Of a stretch of DNA of 64,000 nt, positions 61,001 to 64,000 are shown one piece after another (the first letter of the stretch is position 1; every line of letters starts with the position of its first letter). The stretch comes from Mitsuaria chitosanitabida ATCC BAA-476 = NBRC 102408 (lineage in GTDB: Bacteria > Pseudomonadota > Gammaproteobacteria > Burkholderiales > Burkholderiaceae_C). The notes under the pieces were generated by a model. The model saw nothing but the letters and a program-made list of their open reading frames with translations. It did not search any database and had not been told where the DNA came from. The position numbers and the translations under genes are program-made. The DNA is taken from assembly GCF_001598255.1 (NCBI RefSeq), contig NZ_BCYP01000034.1:60170-124169 (forward strand), given 5' to 3'.

Positions 61001-63824
61001 GCTCATAGCCGTAGAAGCCGCCGACCAGGCGCTTGCGCGTGCTCAGCGTCTGGATCTGACGCCCCCCGACGCTGATGTTGCGACCAGCCACCGGCTTGCC
61101 GTTCATGTCCAGCGCGACGGCCTGCACGCGCAGCGTCTGGCCATTGGCGATCCAGCTCGCCGCACGCACGCCGACGATGACATCCGCGGGCCAGAGCACT
61201 TGCGACGCCGCGCGCGTGTGAGTCTGCCCATCGGGGTCGCGATAGTTCATCTCGACGCGCAGCTCGGTCGGCCGGTCGATCGTCACCTTCAGCGGCACCT
61301 TGAACTGCACTGCGCCCTTCGCATCGGTCTGCAGCGCGAGCTTGTCCAGCAGCAGCCGGTTCGTCCCCGCCGGAGCGCCGGACGTCTCGCCATCGCCATC
61401 CTCCTCGGGGTTGGCGGGCGCGTCGCTTTCAGCCCCCTTCGCGGCCGGCGGCTCGAAGGCGTAATCCTCGTAACCCGCATAGCTCGACCAGCGCGGCTGC
61501 AACATGGCGCTGACCTCGATGGGCGACTTCGCCATCGGACCGCCCGCCATGTAGTTCAGTTGCGCCCCCCAGGGCTGCTCCTTCGCGCCCGGCGTGCTCG
61601 ACTTGGGCGGGATCAGACGCGCGTCCACCAGCGGGACGCGGAACTCCTCCACCCGCACGCTGCCGCTGTCCCAGCTCCGCTGGCCCGTGCCGCCGCCCCC
61701 GCTGCGCTCCATCACCACGCGGTAACGACCGAGCTTCGCATCGGACGGCACTTTCCAGGTGGACAGCGCGTAACGCGAGCCTTGCCACTTCAGATCGAAA
61801 GTGGCGACATCCTCGCCGGTGCCCTCGAAGACAAGCTTCAGCTTGTCGGGCAGTTGATCGGGCGTCGCGTCATTGAGCCCCTGCAGCGTCTCGAAGCGGA
61901 AGAAGTGCTTCATCGACAAGGTCTCGCCCGCACGCAGCAGCGGGCGGTCCATGACCGTGTGAGCGCGCGCCTGGCGCTCCCGATCCCACGAGATCGGCGC
62001 ATTGAAGCGCCATGGCTCGATGCCACGGTTCCAGCCGCTGAACATGAAGGACTGGTCCGTCGCACGGCCTGGCTGGTCCAACCGCGCGGTGATGAACAGT
62101 CCGGACTCCGCGATGCAATGGTCATTCGAGCTGCGATCGAGATTCGGCCGTTCGATGCGCGCGAGACCATTGGCATCGGTGCGCCCACTCCAGAGCTGGG
62201 TCCCTTGGCAGCTGTAGACCGAGACCGTCGCGCCCTCGACCGCGCGCCCCTTGTCCAGGCTGGTCACCCACACGAGGCTGTTGTCCTGCCCCAGCTTGAA
62301 ATGCAGGCCCAGGTTGGTCACCAGTGCGCCGGTTCGCACGAACATTGGCTGAATCGGCTCGAGCAGCGACCTGCCCAGCTGAGGCGACTTGAGCTCGAGC
62401 ACGTGATAGCCCGGCTGCGCCAGAGGAATCCCGATCACGTCGATCGCCTTGTCGGGGTTGGCCGCGGGCACCGTCATCGACGCCAGGCCGGATTCACCCT
62501 TCAGCATCTCGATCTTGCGGTCGTCCCATTCGCGCTGGTTGTACATGCGCCCGTACCAGCGCAGGATCTCGATGTCATCAGTCAGCCGCTTGATCTTCAG
62601 ATGTCCGCCAGCCTTGGGCTGGAGGTCCGCCTGCACATGACGCATGCTGAGCGGCACGAGGCTCTGACCCGAGGGCTCCCACTCCACGATGCCGAAGGGC
62701 GCCGCGGCGAACTTGGCCAAGGGCGGTGCCGCACCAGTGCGGACCTTCAGGGGGAAGCTCGCGCCGTTCGACAACGCGCGGCCGCTCATGTCCTTGATCC
62801 CGGCTGGCAGCTCGACCTGATACTGCTGCTGCTCGGCAAGCGGCACCGGGAACTGGACGCTGGAGAGCGTCGCCGCGTTCTCGTCCGCATCGTTGTTCTT
62901 GGGAGTGACTGGCTTGATCTCTTGTCCGTCCGATCCCTTGAGGCGAACCTTCAGAGCGAGTTCCCGAGGAATCGGCTCGGAGAAGGTCAGGCTCAGCGGC
63001 CGGATCGGAAGACAAGGTGCATTCGCGCGTTCCCGCTCGCAGGAGAAGTCGGCGGTCAGCGGGGGGCGCACCGAGAAGCGGAAGCGACGTTCCCCACGGG
63101 TGCGGACGGCGTCGTCCGCTGCTCCTGAAATCCCCGGCCCCCACACGAGGGTCGCCTCGGCGCCCGCCGGCAGAGGCCGCTTGCATCCGACAAGCACCCA
63201 GACCTGACCGCGCGCCGAATCCATCTTCAAGGACTTCAGCAGCGCGTCCTTCTCCGCCTCGGGATAGAGCTGCGCCGGGACGCGCTCGCCCAGGGACTGC
63301 GACTCACACCACACGCTGCCGGGAATTGTCGAGAGCTTGGCCTCCCCCGTCAGCTGGAGCAGGAAGCGCTGGTCTTCCTCGATCCGTGCCCCTTCCCAGG
63401 GACGGATCTGGCGCACCGTGGGCGCGGCGATCTGGAAGCTGAACTCACGACGCCCCACCCAGTTGGCCGAAGCACCGGGCGCCGTCGGTCGGAAGTCGGC
63501 TTTGGCCTTGATACGACAATTGGCGCCAGCAGGCAAAGGCTGGGCGAAGTCGAAGACCCACTCGCGATCGCTCGTCCACCGCCCCTTGCCTTTGACTTCA
63601 ACGCGACCGCATTGAAGTTCCACGGGGTCAGGCAATCTCGGATCGCCAAATGTGGCGGCCGCCTCCTTGAAACGGACCGCGACGTTCTGGACCTGCCCGA
63701 CCTCACCCTGAGGTGACACCTGCAGGACCTCCACGGCTCGAGCCTGCGGAGACAGCGCAGCTCCGAACACGGTCAACGCCGCCAACGGCCGCAGCCATCC
63801 TTGAAACTCCCCCAGTCGCCGCAT
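58044..63824 (-). CDS. Bacterial alpha-2-macroglobulin with thioester motif
   Basis: A 1926-residue protein with a signal peptide (LAALTVFGAALSPQARA, cut near residue 30), many macroglobulin-like domains and the thioester motif C1475-L-E-Q1478 in YPFTCLEQ. In the family, protease cleavage of a bait region exposes the thioester, which traps the attacker covalently in the periplasm. No Cys follows the signal peptide, so unlike E. coli YfhM it is not a lipoprotein, and it is nearly 300 residues longer. It is the first gene of an operon with pbpC. Confidence 0.95.
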   Translation of the reverse strand: MRRLGEFQGWLRPLAALTVFGAALSPQARAVEVLQVSPQGEVGQVQNVAVRFKEAAATFGDPRLPDPVELQCGRVEVKGKGRWTSDREWVFDFAQPLPAGANCRIKAKADFRPTAPGASANWVGRREFSFQIAAPTVRQIRPWEGARIEEDQRFLLQLTGEAKLSTIPGSVWCESQSLGERVPAQLYPEAEKDALLKSLKMDSARGQVWVLVGCKRPLPAGAEATLVWGPGISGAADDAVRTRGERRFRFSVRPPLTADFSCERERANAPCLPIRPLSLTFSEPIPRELALKVRLKGSDGQEIKPVTPKNNDADENAATLSSVQFPVPLAEQQQYQVELPAGIKDMSGRALSNGASFPLKVRTGAAPPLAKFAAAPFGIVEWEPSGQSLVPLSMRHVQADLQPKAGGHLKIKRLTDDIEILRWYGRMYNQREWDDRKIEMLKGESGLASMTVPAANPDKAIDVIGIPLAQPGYHVLELKSPQLGRSLLEPIQPMFVRTGALVTNLGLHFKLGQDNSLVWVTSLDKGRAVEGATVSVYSCQGTQLWSGRTDANGLARIERPNLDRSSNDHCIAESGLFITARLDQPGRATDQSFMFSGWNRGIEPWRFNAPISWDRERQARAHTVMDRPLLRAGETLSMKHFFRFETLQGLNDATPDQLPDKLKLVFEGTGEDVATFDLKWQGSRYALSTWKVPSDAKLGRYRVVMERSGGGGTGQRSWDSGSVRVEEFRVPLVDARLIPPKSSTPGAKEQPWGAQLNYMAGGPMAKSPIEVSAMLQPRWSSYAGYEDYAFEPPAAKGAESDAPANPEEDGDGETSGAPAGTNRLLLDKLALQTDAKGAVQFKVPLKVTIDRPTELRVEMNYRDPDGQTHTRAASQVLWPADVIVGVRAASWIANGQTLRVQAVALDMNGKPVAGRNISVGGRQIQTLSTRKRLVGGFYGYEHQRQVKDLGELCSGKTDALGVMQCEVSLRESGQTELIAATTDAGGRTAKAARSVWVTRAGQLWFSQDNDDRIDVIPERRRYEPGDIARFQVRMPYRDATALITVEREGVIHSEVRRLSGSDPWVELKIAKEWAPNAYISVMVLRGRLREVPWYSFFDWGWREPGNWWREWRASGDYQAPTAMVDLSKPSFKFGMAPIEIGQARHRLQVEVVPQQAQYGVRQSAQVKLRVTQDGKPVPDAQIAFAAVDEGLLALAPNPSWQLLDGMIQTRSWGVSTSTATSEIIGRRHYGRKAVAAGGGGGFATRELFDTLLTWQPAVQVNAQGEALVQVPLNDSLTRFRLVAVADAPGQRFGTGENSINVSQDLQLLSGLPPLVREGDRVQSMVTLRNATNRAMDLRVTLTGKATTATGEQPVATEPRTVKLAAGQAQELTWDVVVPENAQRIVWEAQAQEQGTGAAKDAMRTTQAVQPAVPLRVLQATLRQLDGPVTIPVAAPADALPIQGIKKGGLVVGLQPRLSSALPGIRRYFEEYPFTCLEQQSSKYLALHDNAAWDGLMGQLSSYQDTDGLFAYFPLSRYIIKGNDVLTAHLLSAAQEGGRTIPAAQLGRALDGLAAFVEGRIERQHWSPRPDDEPRRVAALAALARYGKATPRQLGTVDGNHLTSWPTSAVIDWLVIHQRMAQAPNRQAQIVAAQNQLRSRLSFTGSTLRFVNEETDSWWWLMGSGDADAARAILALTDDAGWKDDVPRLVVGALARQERGAWFNTTANLWGVLALEKFSARFESQAVKGRTGAKVATAQAAHDWAAKPDGGVLQLAWPASGNGTLSVTHVGDGKPWATVQALAAVPLKAPLNSGYAIKRTVTAVSQKAAPRWTRGDVMRVRLEIDAAADMTWVVLSDPLPTGAAIVEGTIESQGERPEGQAWPDFIERSFTAWRAYFGYLPKGHHVLEYTVRLNNAGRFQMPTTRAEAMYAPDRFGETPNATLEVAP

Positions 63825-64000
63825 ACGCCTCCCGCGCGATCTCGATTTGAGGCGAGGAGTCTATGTCGGGGAGGAAAAGAAATCAGTCCCTCGTAAGGGG
63901 CGCCAACCTTTGGGGGAAGCGTGGACGATACACAAACCGACGTGACTTAAGTTCAATTCACGATCGGAAAGAGTGCGAACTCAAACAGAGGCAAAATTCA
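63825..64000. promoter_or_regulatory. Upstream region of the alpha-2-macroglobulin–pbpC operon
   Basis: 176 bases, clearly richer in A/T than the rest of the window, as expected for a promoter region reading on the minus strand. TTGAAC with a weak partner 17 bases on is visible near 63930–63960. The region runs off the window. Confidence 0.35.

Noticed and set aside
57804..63128. A 1774-residue open frame on the plus strand
   Set aside because: It is antisense to the alpha-2-macroglobulin gene. Its composition (His/Arg/Leu/Gln-rich) is the usual product of reading high-GC codons backward, and it has no domains.

Overview
The window is high-GC chromosomal DNA from a motile Gram-negative bacterium. 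The gene content points to the Burkholderiales, most likely a Roseateles/Mitsuaria-like lineage: a fliE–fliR flagellar cluster, chemoreceptors ending in GDWETF, LpxO and a secreted GH19 chitinase. That placement is inference from gene style and was not checked by a search. There are no insertion sequences, integrases, CRISPR arrays or rRNA genes.

Layout. 1–14.5 kb is flagellar: a YcgR-like PilZ protein, then a small accessory insert (a double-glycine-leader peptide and a CPBP membrane protease), then fliE on the minus strand and divergent fliFGHIJKLMNOPQR on the plus strand. 14.6–15.5 kb holds an unrecognised gene coupled to a HEPN-domain gene. 15.5–20.1 kb is a MacAB-like efflux operon on the minus strand (membrane-fusion protein, ATPase, two FtsX-type permeases). 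20.4–22.3 kb is a REC-histidine kinase with a LuxR-type response regulator. 22.5–30.5 kb is chemotaxis: a short CheZ-like protein, cheY, cheA, an MCP, cheW and a Cache-domain MCP.

30.6–46.3 kb is mixed metabolism and envelope. It contains an orphan FtsX-family permease, a DODA-type dioxygenase, LpxO, two DHA1 MFS exporters, tRNA-Gly(CCC), a second PilZ protein, a TetR/quinone-oxidoreductase pair with matching putative operators, a dkgB–MFS operon facing a LysR regulator, the chitinase and gabD. 46.5–50 kb holds alaS and a UPF0149 gene. 50–64 kb holds a SET-domain protein, an AaaT-like acetyltransferase behind a possible attenuator, a large soluble double-Cache/CheW protein, a small exported protein, RimJ, and a pbpC–alpha-2-macroglobulin pair.

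Most of the sequence serves motility, from c-di-GMP input (PilZ proteins) through chemosensing to the rotor and export gate. The least explained parts are the GG-peptide/CPBP cassette inside the flagellar region, the HEPN cassette, the leader peptide and terminator in front of the aaaT-like gene, the soluble dual-Cache CheW protein, and two repeat tracts near 34.3 kb and 50.1 kb.
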